Origin: Pseudosulfitobacter pseudonitzschiae | GTDB lineage: Bacteria > Pseudomonadota > Alphaproteobacteria > Rhodobacterales > Rhodobacteraceae | NCBI RefSeq assembly: GCF_900129395.1 | Contig: NZ_FQVP01000006.1 | Coordinates: 1 to 64,000, forward strand | Direction: 5' to 3' | Length of the DNA stretch: 64,000 nucleotides | In this document: one piece after another, positions 18,201 through 26,314 of the stretch | Position numbering within the stretch: the first letter of the stretch is position 1 | Layout: the number at the start of each line of letters is the position of its first letter | The notes under the pieces: model-generated | Told to the model about the DNA's origin: nothing | What the model saw: only the letters and a program-made list of their open reading frames with translations | The model's database searches: none | Position numbers and translations under genes: made by a program

Positions 18201-18254
18201 GGCGGAAAATTCACCCTTTGCAGAAATTTTTTTGAACCGGTGAATTTTCCCGCC
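18201..18254. promoter_or_regulatory. Face-to-face promoter/operator motif pair in the MATE / MbtH divergent region
   Basis: GGCGGAAAATTCACC (18201-18215) is on the plus strand. Its near-exact inverted copy at 18239-18254 reads GGCGGGAAAATTCACC on the minus strand, with one extra G. Each copy lies at a similar distance (81 and 76 bases) from the gene it points toward. If GGAAAAT is a -35 element, the two promoters face and overlap each other. An AT patch (AAATTT) follows each copy about 20 bases from the first G. Alternatively the pair is a repressor operator. A related copy precedes the sigma gene. Confidence 0.55.
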
Positions 18255-18295
18255 TCCGAAACGTCAGCAGGGAAAGAGCTGAAAGGAAAATCCAG

Positions 18296-18499
18296 ATGAC
18301 CCTGACCACCGAACCCCAGATCCTGTGGCGCGTGCTGCGCAATTGCGAAGGGCGCTATTCGATGACGCGTGCCACGCACCCCATCCCCGCGGGCTGGACA
18401 CCCGTGGGCGACCCCGCCCTGCGCACGGACTGTCTGGCGCGCATCGGCGCGCTGTGGACCGATATGCGTCCCCTGAGCGTGCAGGAGGCATTGGCATGA
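18296..18499 (+). CDS. MbtH-family NRPS accessory protein
   Basis: A 67-residue protein with the MbtH core: NCEGRYS near the start, then IPAGWTPVG and the highly conserved WTDMRPLS near the end. MbtH proteins bind and activate NRPS adenylation domains. Its stop codon overlaps the NRPS start as ATGA, as expected for partners. It departs from the family where the usual Ser-x-Trp-Pro is replaced (SMTRA), so one of the normally invariant Trp residues is missing. GAAAGGAAAA upstream serves as ribosome-binding site. Confidence 0.88.
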   Translation: MTLTTEPQILWRVLRNCEGRYSMTRATHPIPAGWTPVGDPALRTDCLARIGALWTDMRPLSVQEALA

Positions 18500-21400
18500 G
18501 CAAGGATTTCATCACCCCCACGGTCCTGCCGCTGACCCCGCTTGAACGGCGCATCTATGCCCATGACCATGTGGGCGAGCTTGCGCCCTTTGCCTTTGAG
18601 ACGTTGATACTGGGCTTTGACCACCGCTTTGCCCGCGCCGACCTGGTGGCCGCCCTCACCGATGTTCTGGCCCATCATCCGGCCTTTACCAGCGTCTTCG
18701 TCACCCATGCAGGTGGCGCGGTCGAGCGGCACGACACAGGGCACACGGGGCTGGCAATCCATCAGGTCGGCACTCTTGACGAAGCGCGCGCCCATGCGGC
18801 GACCCACGCGCCGGACCTGACGGGACACCCCGCCTGCGCCGATTTATGGCCCGATGGCAACGCAGGGCATATCCTGACTGTGGTGCTGCACCCCGTCCTG
18901 GGGGACGATGCGACATTCGAAAGCATCGAGGCCGCTTTGTGGGTGGCCTTGGGTCTGCGACCCGCGTCCGCAACGCTGCCGGCAGCCGTTTCTGACGCTC
19001 AGGACATGAACACCCGTGCCCAATGGCGCACGCTGATGAACAGCCACCAGATCGCGCGCCTGCCGCACCGCTATGTGGCCCCCGATCAAGAACCGCCAGC
19101 CGTCAAACGCATCGTCCGCCAGATCACCCTGCCGGCCCCGGACAACGCGCCGGTTGCCCCTGCCGACATGGCAGCCGCGCTTGGCATCGTTCTGCGCCGC
19201 TACGGTGCGCAGGATGCCTTGCGTTTTGCTGTCGCCCTGCCGCCACAGCCGGTGGACCGGCGCTGCACCGATCTGCGCCCGCTGTGCCTGTCGCCGGACC
19301 TGTCTGCGCCCTTTGGCGACGCGGTGGCCCTGACCGCACGCGCGCTCAACGCCGCGCTGCCCGTGTCGTCAGAGACGCTGGTGCAAGACCAGCTTGCCCA
19401 TGCCGATGCCGATCCGCACCCGCTGGGGGCAGTCGCACTGTACCTGCGCGCGCATCGTGACCTGCCCGAGGGGATATGCCACCATCTTCGCCCGATGCCC
19501 CCCAGCGCAGAAGAGCTGGTGCTGACCGCCCAAAGCACGCCCCAAGGCATCGTGCTGCACGCCGACGCTGATGCCGCCCTGTTCGAACCGGCCCTGATCG
19601 AGCGGTTCTTGCGGCATCTGGCAGGGGTGCTGCACAGCGGCCTGAGCCAGCCCGACCTGCCTGTCGGGCGCATTCCCCTGCTGGATGACAGCGAACTGGC
19701 CGCCCTGTCGGCCCCCTATCCCGACGACGCGCCCGTCGATCCAAGGGCGACGCATGAGATCATTGCAGCCCATGCCCTGACCACGCCTGACAAGATCGCT
19801 GTCATCAGCGGGGCGGATCGTCTGACCCACGCCACGTTGGACAGGCGCGCCAATGCGCTGGCGCACCGGTTGTGTGCTGCCGGTGTCGGGGCGGAAACGC
19901 CCGTGGCCATCCTGATCGAACGTGGCGCAGATGCGATTGTGGCTATCCTTGCCGTGCTCAAGGCAGGCGGTGCCTATATCCCTGTCGAGCCTGACCACCC
20001 CAGCAGCCGCAACCATCACATCCTGACCGATGCGGGCGTTGCCGTGGTTCTGACCCGCAGCCAATTCCGCGACCGTCTGCCCGATGCGCTTGCGGCCCGG
20101 GTCATCTGTCTGGACGATCTGGACGACGCACCGCGCCCGGATGCGCCCGCGGTCACGATCCACCCCGAGCAGCTTGCCTATGTCATGTATACCTCGGGCT
20201 CTACCGGCAAACCCAAGGGCGTGGCTGTGGAGCATGGCCCCCTGTCGCACCACAACCAGACCACCGCGCGCGTCTATGAAATGACCGCCGAAAGCCGCGA
20301 ATTGCCGTTCCTGCCCTTCTCGTCCGACGGCGGGCACGAACGCTGGATGGTGCCGCTGATGATGGGCGGGTCGGTCGTGGTGCCCGACGGGCCGCTGTGG
20401 ACGCCGGAACAGACCCTGGGCGCGATGCGTGAACACGGATGCAACAATGCCTCGATCCCCACGACCTATCTGCAACAACTGGCCGAATGGGCCGAAGACA
20501 CCGGAACCGCCCCGCCGATGCGGCTGTATTCCTTTGGCGGCGAGGGGCTGGCGCAGTCCACATTCGACCTGCTCAGCCGCGCCCTGAAGGCGCAGACCCT
20601 GATCAACGGTTATGGACCGACCGAAACCATCATGACCCCGATGGTCTGGAAGGTGGCCGCAGGCACGCGGTTTCAGGGCACCTATGCGCCCCTGGGCCGC
20701 GCGGTGGGGGACAGGCGGGTCTATGTGCTGGACCAAGACATGATGCCCTGCCCCCAAGGGGTGGTGGGCGAGATCTATCTGGGCGGCACCGGCGTCGCGC
20801 GCGGTTACGTCGGGCAGCCGCAGGTCACCGCCGACCGGTTCGTTCCAGACCCCTTCGGGCCGGTGCTGGACGGCACATCAGGCGCGCGGCTGTACCGCAC
20901 CGGCGATCAGGGACGCTGGCGCGAGGATGGCACGGTTGAATTCGTGGGGCGCGTCGATTTGCAGATCAAGATCAACGGCTATCGCATCGAACCCGGCGAG
21001 ATCGAGGCCGCGCTGTTGGGGGAACCCGACGTGACCGAGGCGCTTGTGCTGCTGCGCGAAGACGGCGCGGCCAAGCGGTTGATCGGCTATGTCACCGGTC
21101 CCGCGCCGGGGGCCGAAGACACGCTGCGCCGCGCATTGGAAAACAAATTGCCCAAACACATGCTGCCTGAGGCGGTGGTTGTACTGGACAGGATGCCGAC
21201 CAACCCCAACGCCAAACTTGACCGCGCCGCCCTGCCCCTGCCCGAGACGCGCAGCCGACGGACACAGGGCGTTGCCCCTGCCTCGGACGCCGAACAGCGG
21301 GTTCTGACGCTGTGGCGTGATCTTCTGACACTGCCCGACCTTGGCGTGACGGATGATTTCTTTGCCATGGGCGGATCGTCCCTGTTGGCGCTCAGGGCGA

Positions 21401-22338
21401 TTGCGGGGATGCGCAAACTGTGGCCCGACGTGCCGCTGACGGTTGCCGATTTCTTTGATGCACCCACCGTGCGGGGCCTGTGCACACGCGTTTCGCAGGG
21501 CGGCCAGACAGGGCGCGCGGCGATCGCGCTGCGCGCGGGCGGCACCCGGCCACGGCTGTATTGCTTTCCGGGTCTGCTGGTCTCGACCCGCGCGTATCTG
21601 CGGCTGACCGATTACCTTGGGCCCGATCAACCCGTCACCGGATTTCTGTGCCATTCGCTGAACGAAAACAAGGAGTTGAATGTGTCGGTAGCGGATGTGG
21701 TGGCCGATTATGTCGACCACATCCGCCGCGAAAGCTTCGGCGCGCCGGTGGCGTTCCTGGGCTGGTCATGGGGCGGTCTGCTGGCATGGGAGGCCGCGCG
21801 GCAGTTGCAACATGAGGTGGACGTGAAAATGCTGGGCATGGTCGATGTCTGCGATCTGGGCAGCGATTTCACCCCCGGCGTCGCACCGGTCTTTGCCCCC
21901 GGCGAACGCGCGCAGCTTGAGGCCGACCTGACCGCATGGCTGGCCCGCACGCAGATGCGCGCGCAATGGGACCAGCTGATTGGCGCGATGGACGCCGAAT
22001 GCTATGCGCAATTCCTGCGGTTCATCGGCAACGAGACTGCGCCCCTGCCCTTTGACGGGCCGGACATTTCCAGCCGCGAGCACACCTTTTGGGTGCTGAT
22101 CGACAATGCGCTGGTGTTCCGCCAGCACAGGCTGACACCACTTGATGTGCCCGTGGCGTCCTTCAGCGCGGGCGACAGCCTCAGCCGCGGGCTGAACCTG
22201 ATGGACTGGCGCAAATGGTCGGCGCGCGCCACGCCCGCCGAGATTGTAAGCGGCACGAACCACTTGCACATTATCGGTGATCCGGCGTTCCACGACCGCT
22301 TTCGCGCACGGCTGAATGCGGCCTTTGCGATGGGTTAG
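18496..22338 (+). CDS. Single-module nonribosomal peptide synthetase (C*-A-T-TE) for siderophore assembly
   Basis: A 1280-residue NRPS. Domains: condensation-like (about 1-400), adenylation (about 415-910; YTSGSTGKPKG near 564, GYGPTET, YRTGDQGRW and NGYRIEPGEIE), thiolation (GGSSLLALR near 960, carrier Ser) and thioesterase (GWSWGG near 1088; NHLHI near the end). In the condensation domain the HHxxxDG motif reads HPVLGDD near residue 130, so the second, catalytic His is Pro and the Gly is Asp. By motif alignment the A-domain pocket starts Asp-Gly-Glu, but I make no substrate call. The start at 18496 overlaps the MbtH stop. Likely loads the hydroxamate amino acid and the thioesterase oligomerises or releases it. 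Confidence 0.93.
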   Translation: MSKDFITPTVLPLTPLERRIYAHDHVGELAPFAFETLILGFDHRFARADLVAALTDVLAHHPAFTSVFVTHAGGAVERHDTGHTGLAIHQVGTLDEARAHAATHAPDLTGHPACADLWPDGNAGHILTVVLHPVLGDDATFESIEAALWVALGLRPASATLPAAVSDAQDMNTRAQWRTLMNSHQIARLPHRYVAPDQEPPAVKRIVRQITLPAPDNAPVAPADMAAALGIVLRRYGAQDALRFAVALPPQPVDRRCTDLRPLCLSPDLSAPFGDAVALTARALNAALPVSSETLVQDQLAHADADPHPLGAVALYLRAHRDLPEGICHHLRPMPPSAEELVLTAQSTPQGIVLHADADAALFEPALIERFLRHLAGVLHSGLSQPDLPVGRIPLLDDSELAALSAPYPDDAPVDPRATHEIIAAHALTTPDKIAVISGADRLTHATLDRRANALAHRLCAAGVGAETPVAILIERGADAIVAILAVLKAGGAYIPVEPDHPSSRNHHILTDAGVAVVLTRSQFRDRLPDALAARVICLDDLDDAPRPDAPAVTIHPEQLAYVMYTSGSTGKPKGVAVEHGPLSHHNQTTARVYEMTAESRELPFLPFSSDGGHERWMVPLMMGGSVVVPDGPLWTPEQTLGAMREHGCNNASIPTTYLQQLAEWAEDTGTAPPMRLYSFGGEGLAQSTFDLLSRALKAQTLINGYGPTETIMTPMVWKVAAGTRFQGTYAPLGRAVGDRRVYVLDQDMMPCPQGVVGEIYLGGTGVARGYVGQPQVTADRFVPDPFGPVLDGTSGARLYRTGDQGRWREDGTVEFVGRVDLQIKINGYRIEPGEIEAALLGEPDVTEALVLLREDGAAKRLIGYVTGPAPGAEDTLRRALENKLPKHMLPEAVVVLDRMPTNPNAKLDRAALPLPETRSRRTQGVAPASDAEQRVLTLWRDLLTLPDLGVTDDFFAMGGSSLLALRAIAGMRKLWPDVPLTVADFFDAPTVRGLCTRVSQGGQTGRAAIALRAGGTRPRLYCFPGLLVSTRAYLRLTDYLGPDQPVTGFLCHSLNENKELNVSVADVVADYVDHIRRESFGAPVAFLGWSWGGLLAWEAARQLQHEVDVKMLGMVDVCDLGSDFTPGVAPVFAPGERAQLEADLTAWLARTQMRAQWDQLIGAMDAECYAQFLRFIGNETAPLPFDGPDISSREHTFWVLIDNALVFRQHRLTPLDVPVASFSAGDSLSRGLNLMDWRKWSARATPAEIVSGTNHLHIIGDPAFHDRFRARLNAAFAMG

Positions 22339-22344
22339 CCTAGC

Positions 22345-22373
22345 GGTCTGGCGGGGTGACACTCTGCCAGACC
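22345..22373. terminator. Hairpin between convergent NRPS and FecE-type genes
   Basis: GGTCTGGC (22345-22352) and GCCAGACC (22366-22373) form a perfect 8-bp stem within the 40-base gap between two converging genes; no long T-run. Probable bidirectional terminator. Confidence 0.55.
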
Positions 22374-22378
22374 ACACA

Positions 22379-23161
22379 TCATTCGCGCGGAAAGACCACA
22401 GGCTTGCCAAAAATCGGGTCATTGGCCACATCGGCCTGCAAGTCATACAGCGCCGCGACCGTCTGGGACGTAATCGCCTGCTCTGCCGGACCCGCGCAGA
22501 CCAGCCGCCCGTCGCGCAAGCCCATCACATGATCGCAGAACCGCCCCGCAAGGGTCAGCTCGTGCAACACCATGACAATGCTGCGCCCCTGTTCGTCCGC
22601 AAGCTGGCGCAGCAGGCGCAACAGCGACAATTGGTGCTGCAAATCCAGAAAAGCGGTGGGTTCGTCCAGCAATATCACCGGCGTGTCCTGCGCCAGCGCC
22701 AGGGCCAGCCAGACCCGCTGCCGCTGCCCGCCCGACAGGGCGCTCAGGCGGGCGGTGCGCAGATCGGACAGGCCCGTCGCGGCCAGCGCTTTGTCGATGG
22801 CCTCATGATCGGCCCCGGACAATGGCCGGAACGCCTTGCGCCAGGGCGTCCGTCCCTTGGCGACCAGCCCGCCAACGCTCATGTCCGGCACCAGCGGCGG
22901 GTTCTGTGGCAGATAGGCCATGCACAGCGCACGTTCCGCCGGGGCAAGGCCCGCCAGGGGATAGCCCTGAAATGCGATCCGCCCTGAATCGGGGGGCTGC
23001 ACACCGGCAAGACAGCGCAGCAATGTGGATTTTCCGCAGCCGTTCGGCCCGACAATGCCGGTCAGCCCGCCGTTGGGCAAAGCCCCCGAAAAGCCGTCAT
23101 AGATCTGGCGGCCTCCCAGTCGCAGCGACAGGTTTTCAATGTTGAAAAGGGGGTCGGTCAT
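22379..23161 (-). CDS. Iron-siderophore ABC transporter ATP-binding protein (FecE/FhuC type)
   Basis: A 260-residue ATPase: Walker A GPNGCGKSTLL (about 33-43), signature LSGGQRQRVWLALALAQ, Walker B VILLDEPTAFLDLQHQ, typical of the FecE/FepC class including the FLD and LRQLADEQGRSIVMVLHEL ends. The start at 23161 shares one base with the upstream permease stop. It powers uptake through the two FecCD-type permeases encoded upstream in the same leftward operon. Confidence 0.92.
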   Translation of the reverse strand: MTDPLFNIENLSLRLGGRQIYDGFSGALPNGGLTGIVGPNGCGKSTLLRCLAGVQPPDSGRIAFQGYPLAGLAPAERALCMAYLPQNPPLVPDMSVGGLVAKGRTPWRKAFRPLSGADHEAIDKALAATGLSDLRTARLSALSGGQRQRVWLALALAQDTPVILLDEPTAFLDLQHQLSLLRLLRQLADEQGRSIVMVLHELTLAGRFCDHVMGLRDGRLVCAGPAEQAITSQTVAALYDLQADVANDPIFGKPVVFPRE

Positions 23162-24102
23162 CAGCGGGCCTCCTGCCGGTCGCGCCACAGAAAGAAAATC
23201 AGATAGGGTGCGCCGATCACGCCCATGACCAGACCCGTGGGAAAGACGGCAACAGGGGCGATCAGGCGCGCCACCAGGTCCGCCGCCACCAGCAGACAGG
23301 CGCCGGTCAGCGCGGCGGGCCATATGGCCGGTGCTTCGGTGCCGCTGATCGCGCGCGCCAGCGGGGCGGCGACGAAGGCCACGAAACCGATGGGGCCAAC
23401 GGCCAATGTGCTGGCCGCTGTCAACGCGGTGACCAAGCCCAGCACCAGAACCCGCATCCGCGACAGATCAACGCCGAGCGATGCCATCACCTCATCGCCC
23501 AGCCACAGCAACCCCAGCCGGTGCGCGCGCAGGGCGGCGAGCGCACCGCCTGCCAGCAGCACCAGCCAGACCCAGCCCGCCGTTGCCAGATCGGCCCGCG
23601 CCAGCGACCCCGAAAGCCAGATCATCGCGCGGGCGGCCTTGGCATCCGGTGCCAGCACCAAAAGAACCGTCGTCGCCGCTGCCGCCGTGGCCCCGATCCC
23701 GATGCCGAAGAGCACAAAGGCCAGCGCCCCGCGCCCCTGCGCCAGGAGCGCCACGCACAGCATCGCGATCCCCGCCCCACAGGCCGCCCCCGCCAGCAGC
23801 GGCAGATCGAAAAGCAGCGCAAAGGCAAAGCCCAGTCCCGCCCCCTGCGTCAGGCCGATGATATCCGGCGTGGCCAGCGGATTGCGCGTCAGCCCCTGCA
23901 TCAGCGCACCCGCCATTCCCAGCGCCATCCCCGCCCCGACCGCGATCAGCAGACGTGGCAGGCGCAGGCCGTGGATCAGGAAGTCCTGCCGGTCCAACAG
24001 CCCCTGCACCAGCGCCGCAGGGCCAAGCCAGTTGCGCCCGCCCGCCAGGGCCAGCCAGACCAGCACCAGCAACAGGGCAGGCAGCAAAACGGTCCGCCTC
24101 AT
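23161..24102 (-). CDS. Iron-siderophore ABC transporter permease (FecD/FepG type)
   Basis: A 313-residue FecCD-family permease with about nine hydrophobic segments. It contains the conserved RLPRLLIAVGAGMALGMAGA and MQGLTRNPLATPDIIG blocks, and GPIGFVAFVAAPLAR near the C-terminus. The start overlaps the previous permease stop by four bases (ATGA), and its stop touches the ATPase start. Second of a heterodimeric permease pair that moves Fe-siderophore across the inner membrane. Confidence 0.9.
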   Translation of the reverse strand: MRRTVLLPALLLVLVWLALAGGRNWLGPAALVQGLLDRQDFLIHGLRLPRLLIAVGAGMALGMAGALMQGLTRNPLATPDIIGLTQGAGLGFAFALLFDLPLLAGAACGAGIAMLCVALLAQGRGALAFVLFGIGIGATAAAATTVLLVLAPDAKAARAMIWLSGSLARADLATAGWVWLVLLAGGALAALRAHRLGLLWLGDEVMASLGVDLSRMRVLVLGLVTALTAASTLAVGPIGFVAFVAAPLARAISGTEAPAIWPAALTGACLLVAADLVARLIAPVAVFPTGLVMGVIGAPYLIFFLWRDRQEAR

Positions 24103-25088
24103 GACCGCACCCCCGCGCCGCGCGGCAGCAGCCGTGTCAGCACCATGACCAGCCCGACGCCTCCGAACATGGCCAGGATGAGACCGGCGTCAATCTCGCC
24201 CGGGCGCACAATCACCCGCCCCGCCACATCGCTGGCCATCAACACCGCCGCGCCCAAGGGCAGGCAATAGAAATAGGCCCGCCGCAATTCGGTCCCCGCC
24301 AGACCGCGCGCGACAAAGGGCACCAGCAGGCCCAGAAAGGCAATCGGGCCGACGATGGCCACCGATGCCCCGGACAACACCGTGACCAGCGCCAGCGTCA
24401 GCGAGATGGTAACCCGTGGATTACGCCCCAGGCTGTGGCTTTGATCCGCGCCCAGCGTCAGCAGCGCCAGCCTGTTGCACAGGAAGATACCCGCAACCAA
24501 AGCGGCACAGATGGTCAGCAGCGGCACAGTTTCGCCCCGTGACACAGGCGGTATCGCGCCAGAGATCCAGTGCAGGTAGCGCGCCTGCGATTGCGCATCG
24601 GTCAGAATCAGCATCATCGCCAGCGACAGGCACAATGCCTCGATGGCCAGCCCCGCCAGCGGCAGGCGCAGCGCGATGCCTTCACCGCCCAGCCCGGCGT
24701 CACCACCCGCCAGCAGCCACAGCGCCAGCCCCGCCAGACCGGCCCCGGCTATGGCCGAGACCATCACCACCCCCGCACTGGCCGAAGGCGCGAATTGCGC
24801 TGTTGCCACGGCCATCAGCGCCGCACCGGCATTGATGCCGGTGATGCCGGGATCGGCCAGCGGATTGCCCGTCAGGCTTTGCAGCATCAGCCCGGACACT
24901 GCCAGTGCTGCGCCCACCGTCATGGCACACAGGGCGCGAAAACCGCGTCCCGGCAGCAATCCTGCGTCACCGTGCAACAGCGCCTCGGCCGACATCTGCG
25001 CTGTGCCGAACCGCAAGGCGCACAGCAAGGTCAGCGCAAAAAGGCACAACAACAACAGAAATATGTACAAAGGACGCAGCGGGGCCAT
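24099..25088 (-). CDS. Iron-siderophore ABC transporter permease (FecC/FepD type)
   Basis: A 329-residue FecCD-family permease with strongly hydrophobic segments and the conserved LMLQSLTGNPLADPGITGIN motif near residue 75 and GPIAFLGLLVPFVAR near the end. The start at 25088 is chosen because the preceding in-frame residues are Cys/Arg-rich and non-hydrophobic. It is the first gene of the leftward uptake operon and lies divergent from the binding-protein gene. Confidence 0.9.
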   Translation of the reverse strand: MAPLRPLYIFLLLLCLFALTLLCALRFGTAQMSAEALLHGDAGLLPGRGFRALCAMTVGAALAVSGLMLQSLTGNPLADPGITGINAGAALMAVATAQFAPSASAGVVMVSAIAGAGLAGLALWLLAGGDAGLGGEGIALRLPLAGLAIEALCLSLAMMLILTDAQSQARYLHWISGAIPPVSRGETVPLLTICAALVAGIFLCNRLALLTLGADQSHSLGRNPRVTISLTLALVTVLSGASVAIVGPIAFLGLLVPFVARGLAGTELRRAYFYCLPLGAAVLMASDVAGRVIVRPGEIDAGLILAMFGGVGLVMVLTRLLPRGAGVRS

Positions 25089-25184
25089 GGCAATCCAACA
25101 GCAAGAGACGGTGTTGGCGGGCGCGGGGCTGGCTGGGCAACAGTGTGCGCCGAAGTCCCTGCACCTGCAACCCCTGCCATCGGC

Positions 25185-25213
25185 TTGACAGCGCAACCGT
25201 GCCCATGGAATGT
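25185..25213 (+). promoter_or_regulatory. Candidate promoter for the binding protein and receptor genes
   Basis: TTGACA (25185-25190) followed after 17 bases by GAATGT (25208-25213), ending 48 bases before the binding-protein ATG. The -10 match is weak. I do not find the GGAAAAT motif in this 173-base divergent region. Confidence 0.35.
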
Positions 25214-25261
25214 CCGCGCACCCAGCAGACGCCAGGTTTTCCCCTCACTCAGGAGAGTCTG

Positions 25262-26203
25262 ATGCGCGCCGTATTGCTGTTTTGCCTGTTCATGATCACC
25301 CTGCCTGCCCTGGCAGAGCCGGTCGATATCACCCACCGTTTCGGCACCACCCGCATTGACGCGCCGCCGCAGCGGATCGTCTCGGTCGGCTATCACGAGC
25401 AGGATTTTCTCTATGCTCTGGGCCTTGCGCCGGTGGGGGTGCACGAATGGTTCGGCGCGCGCGCCTTTGCCACCTGGGTCTGGGCCGATGACGCGCGCAA
25501 GGCTGTCGGTGCAGAGCCGCAGGTGCAGCGCGGGTTCGAGATTGACTTGGAATGGGTCTGGCAATTGCAGCCCGATCTGATCGTCGCCAGCTTTGCACCC
25601 ATGGACGCCGCCACCTATGCGCAACTGTCGCGCATCGCGCCCGTGGTTGGCCCGCCGGAAGGGTTCCCCGACTGGGGCGCGCCCTGGCAGGAAGAACTGC
25701 GCCTGATTGCCCGCGCCACGGGCAGGCAAGACCGCGCCGAGAGGGTGATCGCCGATGTTGACGCCGTGCTGGCCGACACCCGCGCGCAATTCCCGGCCTT
25801 TGACGGGGCCAGCGTGGCGGTGGCCCATGTCGCGGGCACCAAGCTGGTGGGATATGGCCCCGCAGACGGCGCCAACCGCTTTATGTCCGATCTGGGGTTC
25901 GAGATCCCAGCGGAATTCGAAACCCTGGCAAGTGCGGCGGGCAACTTTTCGGTCAGCCTAGAGCGGATCGACCTGTTTGAGCGCGATCTGGCCCTGTGGC
26001 TGGGCGATACGGCGGGGCGGGAACTGATCGAGGCGTTGCCTGCCTATCAGGCCAGCACGCTGGCCCAAAAGGGCCGGTCGGTCTGGGCCGATGAAGACGA
26101 AACCGGCGCGATGAGCTTTCAGACACCGCTGTCGATCCCATGGGCTGCACGGCGCCTTGCCCCGAGATTTCAACGCGCCTTGCGGGGCGCAGAACCGGAT
26201 TGA
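25262..26203 (+). CDS. Periplasmic iron-siderophore-binding protein (FecB/FepB type)
   Basis: A 313-residue class III binding protein with a Sec signal peptide (MRAVLLFCLFMITLPALAEP, cleavage after ALA). The mature protein opens DITHRFGTTRIDAPPQRIVS, the standard start of siderophore-binding Peripla_BP_2 proteins. AGGAGA lies at 25251-25256, which decides this start over much earlier in-frame ATGs. It delivers Fe-siderophore from the TonB receptor to the FecCD-type permeases encoded divergently. A TonB receptor gene follows on the same strand. Confidence 0.9.
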   Translation: MRAVLLFCLFMITLPALAEPVDITHRFGTTRIDAPPQRIVSVGYHEQDFLYALGLAPVGVHEWFGARAFATWVWADDARKAVGAEPQVQRGFEIDLEWVWQLQPDLIVASFAPMDAATYAQLSRIAPVVGPPEGFPDWGAPWQEELRLIARATGRQDRAERVIADVDAVLADTRAQFPAFDGASVAVAHVAGTKLVGYGPADGANRFMSDLGFEIPAEFETLASAAGNFSVSLERIDLFERDLALWLGDTAGRELIEALPAYQASTLAQKGRSVWADEDETGAMSFQTPLSIPWAARRLAPRFQRALRGAEPD

Positions 26204-26255
26204 CACCCGATTGCAGAACCGTAAGGTGCCCCCACCCAGGTCACTCCCAGGCGAG

Positions 26256-26275
26256 TGCTGATCTCTTCATCAGCA
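26256..26275. other. Perfect 7-bp inverted repeat before the TonB receptor gene
   Basis: TGCTGAT (26256-26262) and ATCAGCA (26269-26275) with a six-base loop, between the binding protein and the receptor genes. No T-run, so more likely an operator or an mRNA-processing hairpin than a terminator. Confidence 0.4.
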
Positions 26276-26314
26276 TATCCCGCATGATACATGCGCCGCT
26301 TGACAGGACCCGAG

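Noticed and set aside
19369-20757. 462-codon open frame opposite the NRPS adenylation domain
   Set aside because: Shadow of the NRPS gene; no family motifs or ribosome-binding site.
23020-23040. Another GCGGAAAATCCACA sequence resembling the siderophore promoter motif
   Set aside because: It encodes the Walker A Gly-Cys-Gly-Lys-Ser-Thr of the FecE-type ATPase, so the resemblance is explained by coding sequence and shows the motif can arise by chance.
26260-26273. RirA iron-responsive (IRO) box before the TonB receptor
   Set aside because: The sequence is TGA-N8-TCA, one base short of the TGA-N9-TCA pattern; kept only as an inverted repeat.
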